Assembly (NCBI GenBank): GCA_037349105.1
Contig: JAYJMM010000102.1
Coordinates: forward strand, 1,550,001 to 1,614,000
Source of the DNA: Limnomonas spitsbergensis
Taxonomy: Eukaryota > Chlorophyta > Chlorophyceae > Chlamydomonadales
Length of the DNA stretch: 64,000 bases
Direction: 5' to 3'
The translations under genes were made by a program, and so were the position numbers. The stretch's first letter is position 1, and each line of letters opens with the position of its first letter. The notes under the pieces were generated by a model. It had not been told where the DNA came from. It made no database searches and saw only the letters and a program-made list of their open reading frames with translations. Below, piece by piece: positions 45,453-57,039 of this stretch.

Positions 45453-46155
45453 TGGGGCCTTAGGCGGCCGCAGGGCGGCTTGCCGAAGACGGGCCCGTAG
45501 ACAAAACATAAACAGTGCATATCGGTATGCCTAATAGGCTTCAAACCTGTCAAGAAATCCGGTGGAGCATGCCCAATGAGTTTCAAGGCCTTCAAGGCAT
45601 CCAATGGAGGCATGGAGCATGCTTTATGACTTTCAAATGTTTTTGAACGCATCCTCGAGTTCCCATCTCACGCACATCGTGTGTTGAGCCTTGTCGACAC
45701 CTGCCATAGGTCACAGCTTGTTTAAGTAACTTAGCTACAACTCGCTAAATGATGGATTTTATGGCCAACGGCCGGTCCTAAACCCTATCTACACCTACGG
45801 CTGGGGGCTGGTGCAGCAAGCCCTGCTGCCATGGCCTTCAAACTTGTGTGTAAGCCGGCCTAGGGGTAATCGCCCCGCAATCCTCCAAGGGCGTTCTGGT
45901 GTTCACTAAATTAAACTGCCAAAGATGCTTTACAGCGGAGCCCGCGGCCACTTCCCCTCCGGCTCGCTTAGAGCACCATAACAGTTATCAGCCATGCTCC
46001 ATGCCCATACCCCAATCAGTTTTTGCTCGAGTGTTCACAGAACCAGCCAGAAGACGTTTGCGAAAGGGAAGGGCAGAGTAAATCAGAGAGGCACGCAAAC
46101 TTGATCAGAAACTCATATTAACCGAAGTCAGTGAGCTTGTCTTCATTCTCTGCAG
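45453..46155. other. Intergenic or 5' intron, no gene recognised
   Basis: The segment ends in a CTCTGCAG acceptor at 46155 in front of the next coding exon, so part of it is probably the intron of that gene. An upstream exon is expected but not identified. Confidence 0.4.
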
Positions 46156-48288
46156 GTTGAGCGGCGGACCGGGGATCTGCGTGCCTCTCATGTCAAGGAG
46201 GCGCAGCATGGCGTCCGTCAACCGTCGCGCTCGCTAGTCTCTCAGCGGCTACTGCGTCCAACAAAGCGGGAGGAGGAGGAGGCCCGCTGCGCCGCCGCCG
46301 CCGCCGCAGACATGGTGCCCCGACAGCGACGCTCTCCGCGCGGCCTGCCGCCTGTTTACGCCGAGGAAATGGCGCGGAAGCAGGATTCGCCGCCCCGTCA
46401 TGTCTCGGACGCTCCATTAGGTGCTGTTAACAGGAACAAGTCGGCCGGGGAGGCATCGCTGCGAGCTGTTCCCACAGCTGGCCTCGGCGCGTCGTCCTCC
46501 CCGTTTGCCTCTGCCGCCGTATTGGGAGGTAAGCCCACCCCAGAGAGGTCAGGTCCACCAGCCATTCCTCGTGCAGCTCCTCAGGTGGATGTCGGAGGTT
46601 CCATGGGGGCCAAGTCTTTGGCTGCCGTCGGCGCTGCTTCCGAGCCTGGCGGTCCCGCAGCCCGGGTGACCCCCGCGGCCGAACGCCTTGCAGCTGCTCC
46701 ACATGCAGCATTATTAATTAAACAGCACAGCGGCCACCCCTCTGGCAGCAGCAGTCAAGGGACAAGTCTTAGCGCTGATAGACAGCCTACATCATCAGGT
46801 TCAGCAGGGGGGACAGCAGCAGTTGTAGCAGCGGGGACGGCAGCATCAGCGGGACTAGCAAGGACTGGGTCAAGTTCAACAACGGAGAGAGTAGCGGCAG
46901 AAGTAGCAAGGACAGTCTCGTCAAGTTCAACAGCAGCAGGAGCAGCAGCGGGAGCAGCTGGGATGGCTGCAGTTGTAGCAGCGGGGACGGCAACATCAGC
47001 AGAAGTAGCAAGGAATGTATCAAGTTCAACGGCGGAGAGAGCAGCAGCGGGAGCAGGAGGGAGAGCGACTGCAGTAGCAGCGGGGAGGGCATCAGTTGAT
47101 GCAGCAAGAACAGCGTCAAGTTCTGCAGCAGGGACAGAGGCGGCGGGAGCAGAAGCAGAAGCAGCAATGAGAGCATCAGATTCAACTGCAACGAGAGCAG
47201 AAGTGGGAGCAGCAGGAGGGAGAGCAACAGCGGAAGCAGCGGGGAAGGCTGCAGTGGTGAGAGGCCGGTCCCCATCGCCCCCAACCACTGTAGCATCTGA
47301 CGCTTTGTACAAGTCGGCATCGTCATCTGCCAGTGCCTCCAGCATCAAGAATACAGCCACCACCCCTGGAACAGCAGCAGGAGAGCGATCCCCGTCACCC
47401 CCTCCCCAAACAGCAGCTGCTGCGTTGGACAAATCCTCCTCCCTTGCTGCCAATGCCCCTGATATCAGGGACCCATCCTCAACACCTGCTACAGCTGCAG
47501 TTAGAGAGCGGTCCGCTTTCCCCCCTCCCAAAACAGCAGCTGATGCGTTGGACAGGACAGCATCCTTGGCTGCCAACGCCTCTGATATTAGAGATCCATC
47601 CACAGCAGCTGCAACTAGAGAGCGGTCCGTGTCATCCCCTCCCAAAACAGCAGCTAGCGCGTTGGAAAAGACAGCATCCTCTGCCACCAGTGCCTCCAGC
47701 ATCAAGGACACATACACCACCCCTGGAACAGAAGCAAGAGAGCGTATCCCGTCACCCCCTCCCAGAGTTGCAGCTGGTGCATCTGACGAGTCAGCATCGC
47801 CTGCTGCTAATGCCTCTGATGTCAAGAACATATCCACTGCTCTTGCACCACCACCCGCTACTAGAGAGCGGTCCGTGTCATCGGTACCCATGTCATCAGC
47901 TGATGCATTGCGCACATCGGCATCTACAACTGTGGCGGCATCTGCTGCCAGTGGCCGCTCTCCTTCACCTACTGGAAATGCAGCAGCGGCCGAGGAGGAG
48001 GCTCCCTCCCCACCCAATGTCGCCCACCTTGCCAGCAGCCGCTCTCCCGCGTCATCCCTCAAGGCAGCTGCTGTAGCAGAAGACGACAAACGTCCTGTCG
48101 TGGCAGTACTGGAAGAGGCAGGTTCTGCAGTGACTGTGCAGACCCCAGCTGCCAGCAGCTCTCCCTCGCCAGCTGCTCCGCAACCGCCTGCCAAAAAGAC
48201 AACACCTGCACAGCAGGCTGGCAGTGACGACGATGAGGTCCTGGATGAGGAAATTGAGTTTTCCGCAGGGGATGATGACGTGTTTTGA
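46156..48288 (+). CDS. Ser/Ala/Thr-rich protein with acidic tail, large exon
   Basis: A single open exon of 711 codons runs from the acceptor at 46155 to TGA at 48288; an ATG at 46312 is in frame, but the frame upstream to the acceptor (VERRTGDLRASHVKEAQHG, then a REEEEARC segment) looks coding, so a 5' exon is likely. The first 80 residues are basic with Arg/Lys clusters, the middle is low-complexity Ala/Ser/Thr/Val with repeated blocks of the type RERSPSPPP-KTAA-ALDK-SAS (about residues 350-570), and the last residues are acidic (DDDEVLDEEIEFSAGDDDVF). SP-rich repeats suggest a phosphorylated, disordered protein, perhaps nuclear. No domain is recognised. The minus strand also stays open for 517 codons, an artefact of the base pattern. 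Confidence 0.6.
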   Translation, partial: VERRTGDLRASHVKEAQHGVRQPSRSLVSQRLLRPTKREEEEARCAAAAAADMVPRQRRSPRGLPPVYAEEMARKQDSPPRHVSDAPLGAVNRNKSAGEASLRAVPTAGLGASSSPFASAAVLGGKPTPERSGPPAIPRAAPQVDVGGSMGAKSLAAVGAASEPGGPAARVTPAAERLAAAPHAALLIKQHSGHPSGSSSQGTSLSADRQPTSSGSAGGTAAVVAAGTAASAGLARTGSSSTTERVAAEVARTVSSSSTAAGAAAGAAGMAAVVAAGTATSAEVARNVSSSTAERAAAGAGGRATAVAAGRASVDAARTASSSAAGTEAAGAEAEAAMRASDSTATRAEVGAAGGRATAEAAGKAAVVRGRSPSPPTTVASDALYKSASSSASASSIKNTATTPGTAAGERSPSPPPQTAAAALDKSSSLAANAPDIRDPSSTPATAAVRERSAFPPPKTAADALDRTASLAANASDIRDPSTAAATRERSVSSPPKTAASALEKTASSATSASSIKDTYTTPGTEARERIPSPPPRVAAGASDESASPAANASDVKNISTALAPPPATRERSVSSVPMSSADALRTSASTTVAASAASGRSPSPTGNAAAAEEEAPSPPNVAHLASSRSPASSLKAAAVAEDDKRPVVAVLEEAGSAVTVQTPAASSSPSPAAPQPPAKKTTPAQQAGSDDDEVLDEEIEFSAGDDDVF

Positions 48289-49590
48289 TGACTAGGTTGA
48301 ACCGGCACGGCATTGTCCTGCTTGCCTTGCGACTCAAGTGAATGGGATGCAATCGAAATTATGAAGTGTTTTGATGACTAAGCTAAACCCCGTGTTGAAC
48401 CAGCATCGGGGTAATCGCTAGCATGTCATTACTGAAGTGACTTACGTGTCATGATGTCATCAGCATGGCATGGCAGTTGTGGTATTTGGATGCATTGGAG
48501 TCTTGTCGCACCCCTGCCACATCTGACCATCAGTCGGCGTTTGACCATGAGCTTGCATTTAACGCACACTTTTGCAACAATTGAAGAATGACCATGACTC
48601 GATAATTCATATCTTTGAGAGATGTCAGCATATCAGGCAGGCTTGCATGCTCGGTCATTACCGTTCCTTTTATTACTTTATGAACTCGTACAGTGGCTTT
48701 GTGCCTTTGAATCTGAATTGGCAGCAGGGCTTCAGGGCAGCAGGGCTTGCTCGCAACAAGCCGCCACAGAGTATGCCTTTTTGTTATGTTACTATGGTTC
48801 AACACATTTTAGGTTATGACGGCAAGTCTTCTCATGGCTAGGGTTACAACGCAGCAGCTCAACTGAGGTCATTTGCTCACTGCTGATCCATCACACGACA
48901 GATTATTCATGAACCTATGCCTGTAGATTTCTCTCTCCAAGATGTCCCTATCTCGCTCCTCCAGCCTCTCTCGTGACATCACCCTCCCTACCCTGCCTGG
49001 TTCCTAAGGACCATGCATGGCAAAGCCAAATATCCTTGGATGTGCGGGCCCCCAGATGTTTTTCGGCATGGAGGGGCTCTAAACTTCCTCAATTGTATCC
49101 CATGGGATTGGAGATCTGATGCCAGCGTTGATTAACTGTACTCGATACATGGAAGCGGGGTGGGTAAAGTAAGCACCCGGCGGTATCATGGATCTGGAGC
49201 TATGCGGCAGGGGGCTGTGCGGGTTGTCAGTCCTGATTGAACTTGCCTGGATTTCCAATCCGATCGATGACTCAGGCTGTGTCTGTCATGATGATATGAG
49301 ATGTGATGAACACACAATTGATGGGTATCTAACCCCCAACATGATTGAAAGGCTACGTTCGTGGACGTCCATCGCGTCGTCGAAGATGCGTTGACGGAAG
49401 GCATCAATCCAGCATTTTTGGATTGCATACAAATCAGGGGAGAACCCCAGTACAAATCAACGTTGTTATCATCAAAAGCCCACGCATAGCTATCTTACAA
49501 GACTACCACTTGAACCAGCAAATCCTCCGACACGAATCCTATGATCAACTCAGTCCTGCTTCGAATTTGAAGGTTGAGCAGCTGCATCGC
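48289..49590. other. Intergenic and 5' region of the mannanase gene
   Basis: No feature is recognised. No TGTAA lies close behind the stop at 48288. The frame before the first sure mannanase exon is open from 49345 but lacks an ATG before 49639, so an upstream exon with a signal peptide may lie here. Confidence 0.4.
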
Positions 49591-49638
49591 CTGATCTTTC
49601 AAACCCCTACCTGGGCCATTTCTGTGCTTCCCTACGCC

Positions 49639-52600
49639 ATGCAAGGTTTCATCAAACGATCGGGAGAGCAGCTGCACCTTCATGGCTCCCCTTATTACTT
49701 CAGCGGTGCCAACAGCTACTATTTGCTGGTAAGATTTCTTCCTATAAATAGTCAACAAAAACCAAACACGTCAGTCCCGGTCATAAAACCAGCCTGATGG
49801 GAGAGAAATTGAGGTTCAGGCCGACAACTACGGCCATGCAAGGGTTGTAGGTGCATTGCAACCGGGAGGAAGTGACTACACCTGCTTGCAGCTTTTGTGC
49901 GAGACAGAGCCAGCACTCAGGCGGATGGTCATTAGTTTTAATTGAATAACAGCATTGCACAGCACTGCAGCTGCTGTCTAACCTTCCCGATCCTGCGAAA
50001 GCAAGCATAACTGCACTGTCTATCAACAAAAAGAGGAAAGAGTCGCGCATAATGCTTGTTTACTATGCTTGCAGACGCGGTCCGCAGATCTGGCCACAAG
50101 GCCCGAGGTGACACAAGTGCTGGACTGTGCACGTCGGTGTGGCATCACAGTACTCCGTTCATGGGTGAGATCCAGACAACTAACAAATGATGGAATCCAA
50201 CCCTCAGATCCCAGATTCCAGCAACCAGATTATAAAAAGACTGTCCCTCAGTTCGCCCTCCCGCACCACTACTACACCTATGCCATTAAGTAGACACAGT
50301 CAGAACTCAGAACAGACCGGCTCAGTCAGAACACACACGCACCGCCCAGCACACAAGCTGTCACCCCACCTTGCACCCACAGCAGCATCCTCTACACTGT
50401 CAGGTTCCACTACCAAACAATAATCCCACAAAAGGGCCCGCAACCGGCAAGCACACTTAAGATTCCAGCCCCAGCAACCAGATTGCAGCAATTAGATCCC
50501 ATCTCCTGGATTCAAGCCACTAGATCCCAGCAACTAGATCCCATCAACCAAGTTCCAGACACCTGGTCCCAGCTCCCAGATTCCAGCTCTTGGATGTCAG
50601 CAACCAGATCCAGCATGTCTCCAGCCCTGCTGAGTGCTGAACAGCTGACCCGCATTTTCAGCTGTTGTCCCAGAGCCTGGGTTTCTAACTGAAAGCATTG
50701 TTGAAAAGGGCCAGGCAACGCAAAACAACCTGTTCAGCCCCTCATCTTGTTTGCTACTCCTCGCCACGCCCGCCCACTGCTTGCTCGCAGATCCTAACAG
50801 GCCTAAAGCAATGAATGTGGATTCAAATTTGCTGCGACCCAAGTCACTTGTTCCTGCAGGCCTTAAAGAATGTTTAAATGCTGAGTTCGAAAATGATCTT
50901 TGCGGGCTTGTCCCAATTTATTTTGCCATGGACCCTCTGCCTTCGCCTTTGCAGTTCGTACCATTCCATGCCCTGCAGGCCTTGGAAAATATTTGAATGC
51001 TGAGTTTGAGAATGATGTTTCAAGGTCCGTTCAAGCTACAACTCTCTGTGCCATCGCCCACGTCACAGGCCTTCAACGATGGCCCAGACCAGTGGAACGC
51101 CCTGCAGCCTCAGCTAGGACAATTGGACGAAAAGGTAGGGGGGCTGCTATCCTGCAAGTATCCTACTGGTTGACCACCTTTCTCCTGCAATATGGCGCTG
51201 TCGCAGACGCGGCCTTCGCCCAGGCTGCGCTGTTTGCTCAGCCTTAATGCTCCTCCAGGGCGTAGCTTTTGTTGCCTTTGTCCCCTGCACCCCAGGAACC
51301 ACTTCCAGGTCCATATCAGCAACCCTGTATGTAGAGCTTTGTGGGGCATCCCCAAATGTGTCTTCTAGGCCCCCCATGGACTCGTAACGTAATGTAAACA
51401 TGTCAAAACATGTAAAACAGGCAAAATGTGATGAGTTCAAAAATATGGGGAAGATATCAAACATGCAAAAATATGTTGGCAATCGACATGCAAGAACAAA
51501 CTGTGGTCCTGAAGGCCACTGCGCCCTGACATATTTACTTCCTTGGGGTCCGTCAGATGATCTAAGCCGCATCCTGTAAAGTCTTGATGGGCCACAAAGC
51601 GTTCCCCACTCTTTTGTTTGCTGGTTCTGAGTCAGGGCAGCATGTCCCACTCTTTTGTCTGCTGGTGCTGAGTCTGGGCGGGCTTTCCCACTCTTTGTTT
51701 GCTGGTGCTGAGTCAGGCCAGCCTACCCCACTATTTTGGCTACTGGTGCTGAGCCAGGGCAGCCTACCTCACTCTTTGTTTGCTGATGCTGAGTCAGGGC
51801 AGCCTACCTCACTCTTTGTTTGCTGGTGCTGAGTCAGGGCAGCCTACCTCACTCTTTGTTTGCTGGTGCTGAGTCAGGGCAGCCTACCCCACTCTTTGTT
51901 TGCTGGTGCTGAGTCAGGGCAGCTTACCCCACTCTTTTTTGCTGGTGCTGAGTTAGGTTCTGTGTGGGCTGGACTGGCTGGTGACACAGTGCAAGGAGCG
52001 CGGGCTGCGCCTGATGCTAGCCCTCATAAACTATTGGCCTGAGTTTGGGGGCATGCCACAGTACGTCAGGTATGAGGGGGGCATGCCAAGTCCAGCTCAT
52101 CGGGTACTTAGGGTGCCTGTCATGACCTGCACAGCAGCATCAGGGTTCGTATTTTGATGTCAGGATGACTCGACTGTCCCATGCTGTCTCGTACTCCCTC
52201 CGTAGCGCTTGTATGCCCTTGGGGGACGCACAGCCTTTCTTAATTATCTGTAGCTCAACGGCTGGAGGTTTTGGTCCTTCGCATCGCACTGCTTGGCCCT
52301 TTCAGATAAGGCTTTTGTGTGGCTGCGTTCAAGCTGTTACTCAAACTCTGGCCATTGCTCCCTCTCAAGGCTTTTCAGTGGTTGGTTCAAGCTGTTATAC
52401 CAACTCTGGACATGTTGCTCCCTCTCTAAGCTTTGGGGTGCTTGTTCAAGCTGTTACACCAACTCTGGACATGTTGCTCCCTCTCTAAACTTTTGGGTGC
52501 TTGTTCAAGCTGTTACACCAACTCTGGCTTGGTTGCTCCCTCTCTAAGCTTTTGGGTGCTTGTTCAAGCTGTTCCACCAACTCTGGCTTGGCTGCTCCCT

Positions 52601-55600
52601 CTCTAAACTTTTGGGTGCTTGTTCGAGCTGTTACACCAACTCTGGCTTGGCTGCTCCCTCTCTAAACTTTTGGGTGCTTGTTCAAGCTGTTACACCAACT
52701 CTGGCTTGGCTGCTCCCTCTCTAAACTTTTGGGTGCTTGTTCAAGCTGTTACACCAACTCTGGCTTGGCTGCTCCCTCTCTAAGCTTTTGGGTGCTTGTT
52801 CAAGCTGTTACACCAACTCTGGCTTGGCTGCTCCCTCTCTAAACTTTGGGGTGCTTGTTCAAGCTGTTACACCAACTCTGGCTTGGCTGCTCCCTCTCTA
52901 AACTTTTGGGTACTTGTTCAAGCTGTTCCACCAACTCTGGCTTGGCTGCTCCCTCTCTAAACTTTTGGGTGCTTGTTCGAGCTGTTACACCAACTCTGGC
53001 TTGGCTGCTCCCTCTCTAAGCTTTTGGGTGCTTGTTCAAGCTGTTACACCAACTCTGGCTTGGCTGCTCCCTCTCTAAACTTTTGGGTACTTGTTCAAGC
53101 TGTTACACCAACTCTGGCTTGGCTGCTCCCTCTCTAAACTTTTGGGTGCTTGTTCAAGCTGTTACACCAACTCTGGCCGGATTGCTCCCTCTCTAGGTGG
53201 TGCGAGCCAGCTGCTGTCTGCCCCGGGGATGTCCCCAAGGCAGAGGCCTTCTACGGGAGCAGCGGCTGCCAAGCTGCGTACAAGCAGTACGTTGGAGCGC
53301 TGGTGACGCGCGTCAACACAGTCAGCGGTACGCTCGATTTGAATCGTGATTTGAATTGCGGACCGTGGGGCGTGTGTGAACGTGTGAGACCTGGGAACAG
53401 AGAGAGACATGTGTTCGGTGGGCAAAGAAAGGAAGAAATGCTATGCCCTGTGGGAGGCGTGAGAGTTCAGGAAACAGCTTCACCTAGGTCGAAGCCGCAT
53501 CCACGCCGTTATTGAGGTGGGCATCCAGATGTTGAGTCCCGAAGTCTCAGGATACTGGAGCTGGACCATATTAATGATTATTAATATGGCCCAGCCGGCA
53601 GCAGCCCCTGTCGCGACGTGAACGGTACCCGTGTGGGGGCTCTGCTTCCTCCTGGCCTTGTTCTCGCATTTTTACCGGGCCGTGGGACCCACCTCTTTGG
53701 TGTGAGGCTAAACAAGCACGGTAAGGACGCAGCTTTCGGTCTTCTCACCGAAGGTGGATGGACCCCGGGGTTCACTGACCTGATGCGACTGGTAGCAACC
53801 CTGAGTATCCTCCCCGAAAAGTGTGGAAGCAAAGCTTTAGCAGGACGAGCGCTGATGACAGGCTTTGTGTCTCTTGAGTGCGGGCCTCAGTGAGCGTATG
53901 TAGGGTGATTGGTGACCCCATATTAGTGTGATGTAGACATTGCTATACACACTGCTGTTCACACCTGCACCGGCCATGCAGGTGTCCCCTACAAGGATGA
54001 ACCGGCCATCTTCGGATGGGAGCTGTGTAACGAGCCGCGGTGTGAGGGCGATAAGAGTGGGAATATCATTAAGGTGTGGATAGGAGTGGGAAGTTCTTTG
54101 ATGTCTGAGGGGGAATAAAGTGGGAAGGGTAAGATTTCAAGCGCTCACGCAAAGTCTATAATGCCCGAATCTCTGATCCCGAGTGATATCACTTATTATT
54201 TGCCACAGTCAAAATTGCCTTAACCCTGAAGTATAACACCCGTGGTATAACACTTTTAGCCCTAAATCTTGGCCTGTGATGGGTCCAGCCATACATCTGT
54301 CTCCCCGGTCTTATGCGCATGCCCCCCAGCTGATTTACAGCTGAAGCAACATACTCCCCCGCTGTGATGTAACTAAATAGTGGCGGACACACCCCACACC
54401 CCTGCTGTGATGTAGCTGAATTGTAGCTAAAGCACCTTTCCCCCCTACTGTGAGGTAGCTGAATTGTAGCTGAGGCACCCTGGCCCCCTGCCGGCCCACA
54501 GGATTGGGTATCACGAGCTGCAGCTCACTTGCGTGGCCTGGATCCAAACCATCTCATTGGCATTGGCACGGAGGGGTTCTTTGGGATGTCCACGCCAGGT
54601 ATGTGTGACATGTAGATCACACCTTCAGGGAGTAATATTGCACATTATGAATGGCTTGCCCTATGCAAGGATCCAGATTGAAAATTTGCTTAAAGAATCC
54701 GCTCAAAACACCAGGCGCAGAACACCTGGTTCTAAGGTCGCACTCACAACCCCAAATCAAATCCTGAACCCTAATCCCACTGTGATGTGGATGTGTGAGC
54801 CGTTTCTCAGGCTCCCTCTCTAGGACACGCCACTCTTTGAGGTCATGCCTTCCGGAGGCCTTCCTCGCGGGCACACCTTACCAGTCCCAGGGCAGCGGTG
54901 CAAGAAACCTGTGTCATCCGTACCGCAGATTTGTTGCAGTACAACCCCTATCCCGGAGCGGAAAGCCACGGCGTCGATTTCGTGGCGCAGCAGTCGGACG
55001 AGAACATTGATTTTGTAAGCTTCCACGGGTACCCCGACCACTGGGGGCATGCCTGCCCGCACGCTCTCCATCCTGGCGGGCAGCCGGGCAGCAGCCAATC
55101 AATGGCACCTGGCAGCATGGCGGAGCCTGCAGCTGCGCCGGTACCTGCTGCCCTGCCTGCAGGATCATGCCAGGCAGCCGGTACGGGCGTTGGTGCGGCG
55201 ACAGCAGTGAGCCCGTCTGCTGCTGCAGGATCATGCCAGGCGGCAGGTGCAGGCGCTGGTGCGGCAACACCAGTGAGCCCGTGTGCGGCTGCAGGATCTG
55301 GCGCGGCAGAGGGTACAGGATCGGGTCCGGCTGCGGGCGCTGATGCGTCCGCGGGCGCAGTTCTCCCACCCTGTTGCTGCGCAGGCTCCAAGTCGGCCCC
55401 GTTCCTGCGTTCATGGATCGATGTGCACGTGGAGGCATGCAGGTGCAAGTGCACCGGCGTGGCTGAACGATTGGCTGAACTGCATTCGCTAGATGATTAT
55501 TTCTTCGTTTGTATTTCTGCGTTTGTACAATTAAACGGGAGGCGCGCTTGCAAACCTCATTGTCTGCTGGCACTGATGCCCTATGTCTAGGTTTCCTTCA

Positions 55601-57039
55601 ACCAGAAAGGGGGGCTTAGTTACCTCCTGGACAGATTGTAACCCTGAGTATCCTGCGACAAAAACACGATATGTTGTTTCCATGTATCTGTGACCTAGGT
55701 AATGGTAACCGTGCGGATGTGGCTTCGGCCCCGAGCTGCGCTGTTCCCTTACCCGCACAGCGCACGCCCCTGGGGGGACGTAGTTTCTTTCCTTCTTTCT
55801 TTCTGTGATCTAGGTCCCGGTTATTCCATGTCAATAGCATCATGGACCCGCAACTATCACCTAGTCTGAACCTCCGGCCAGATCATTGCGATGTGAGCCA
55901 GATCAGTCTTAGGGGCAAGACAGCCCCCGTCCCCCACAACCCTCCCCGCACCTTCCCAAACGTTTTGTTGGCTTTTTGTCCGACCCACCCCCACACTTTT
56001 TCACACATTGCGTACGTACCAGTATAAACATCTGCTCTGGTACACTCTTATTGAAGTCCTCTTTGTGTGTGTGCAGGCAGCACCTGCACAAGCCCTTGAT
56101 CCTATCTGAGTATGGAGTGTACCGCTGTACATCATGCTCCGAAGCGGGGCTCAAACCTGGCAGGCCCGTGGCATGTCCCACGGACGACGGCCCATGCAGA
56201 TCGGCCTGCTTTGACCTGGTCAGGACAGTCTTCGACGAGGATAGCCGGGAATTCAGGGTTCAGCGTGCTAGTTAGGGTTCATGGTACTACAGTCTGGTCA
56301 AATGGCTCAGTGTGCCAGGCGGGATTCCAACCGTTCGGGGTTCAGGGTGTCAAGAGGGAGTCCAATGGTTCAGGGTTCAGGGTGCCCACGAGGAGTCCAA
56401 TGGTTCAGGGTTCAGGTGCTGCATAATAAACAAGAACCGAATGGTGTTTGCATGCTCACTGAGGAACAGCATACCGTCCTCTGTATCAATCAAATATATG
56501 GATTGATAGGGAGGGGGGTATGCTGTTGCAGCGGAGTCAATGCATCCATTCGCTCGCTATTCTCAACATGGCCTAGGAGCGCAGACAGGACGTCGAGAGA
56601 GAACACAAGTGAAGTGTAATTAGGGCTCATGGTTGCAAGCAAAGGTTTGAACTGCGTGAGTTATGTTGCCTAAAAACAAGAGTCACGTTTCTTGAAAGCA
56701 ATCGATTCCTGCTGTTTTCCCCCTGGCCATTCTCCCTAGGTGCTAGGCGAGGTGGCAGCCAGTGCAAGCAGTGGAGGTCCCCTGGCCGGCGCAGCCTTCT
56801 GGATGATAGCCGCAAATCCATACCCTGATTACGACGGATTCACACTTTACCTCTCTGGGGCCCTCAATGGGCCCGAGGGCCCGCCATTGCCCGCCGACGA
56901 GGGCGGGGCAGGGGCATCCCCCGCAGCAGGGGGCGCCCGGCGCCGGATGCTCACCGTGGGGGCAGCTCTGGATCGGTCTTTGGTGCTTCACTGCATCCAG
57001 CACCATTCCTTGAGGCTGCAGAATTTGCACACCTCCTGA
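49639..57039 (+). CDS. GH5 endo-1,4-beta-mannanase, ten exons
   Basis: Exons: 49639-49728, 50075-50164, 51069-51134, 51957-52069, 53197-53327, 53982-54073, 54502-54598, 54929-55442, 56077-56257, 56740-57039; all phases agree, 557 residues. Landmarks of the glycoside hydrolase 5 mannanase fold in order: GSPYYFSGANSYYLL, SWAFNDG, LRLMLALINYWPEFGG, YKQYVGALVTRVN, AIFGWELCNEPRC (acid/base Glu), IGIGTEGFFG, NIDFVSFHGYPDHW, RSWIDVHVE, KPLILSEYG (nucleophile Glu) and AGAAFWMIA. It should hydrolyse beta-1,4-mannan, probably in wall remodelling. The true start is uncertain and a secretion signal is not seen, so a 5' exon may be missing. Between FHGYPDHW and RSWIDVHVE is an in-frame Ala/Gly/Ser-rich insertion of about 115 residues (55042-55390) with three 66-bp repeats. 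The donor after exon 9 is weak. Confidence 0.85.
51590..51955 (+). repeat. 40-bp minisatellite in a mannanase intron
   Basis: About nine units of CACTCTTTGTTTGCTGGTGC plus TGAGTCAGGGCAGCCTACCT. The array runs up to the acceptor of exon 4: the last unit ends in GAGTTAG, which serves as the splice acceptor at 51956. Confidence 0.9.
52310..53196 (+). repeat. 59-bp minisatellite in a mannanase intron
   Basis: About fifteen units of GCTTGTTCAAGCTGTTACAC, CAACTCTGGCTTGGCTGCTC, CCTCTCTAAACTTTTGGGT. The array ends in GATTGCTCCCTCTCTAG, which supplies the pyrimidine tract and acceptor of exon 5 (53197). The repeat unit itself has this polypyrimidine stretch, with AAA in place of the AG in nearly all copies. 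Confidence 0.9.
55160..55360 (+). repeat. 66-bp in-frame repeat inside the mannanase
   Basis: Two good units and a third degenerate one, encoding GSCQAAGTGVGAATAVSP and GSCQAAGAGAGAATPVSP, then GSGAAEGTGSGPAAG. The length of 66 keeps the frame. It forms the core of the low-complexity insertion in the catalytic domain. Confidence 0.8.

Noticed and set aside
44883..45509. Open frames on both strands of 130 to 208 codons
   Set aside because: They arise from the 27-bp unit, which is a multiple of three and lacks stops; no start context or non-repeat domain supports a protein.
46755..48308. 517-codon minus-strand frame
   Set aside because: Mirror of the Ser/Ala/Thr codon pattern of the plus-strand exon; the plus strand has the acceptor, the varied N terminus and the acidic end.
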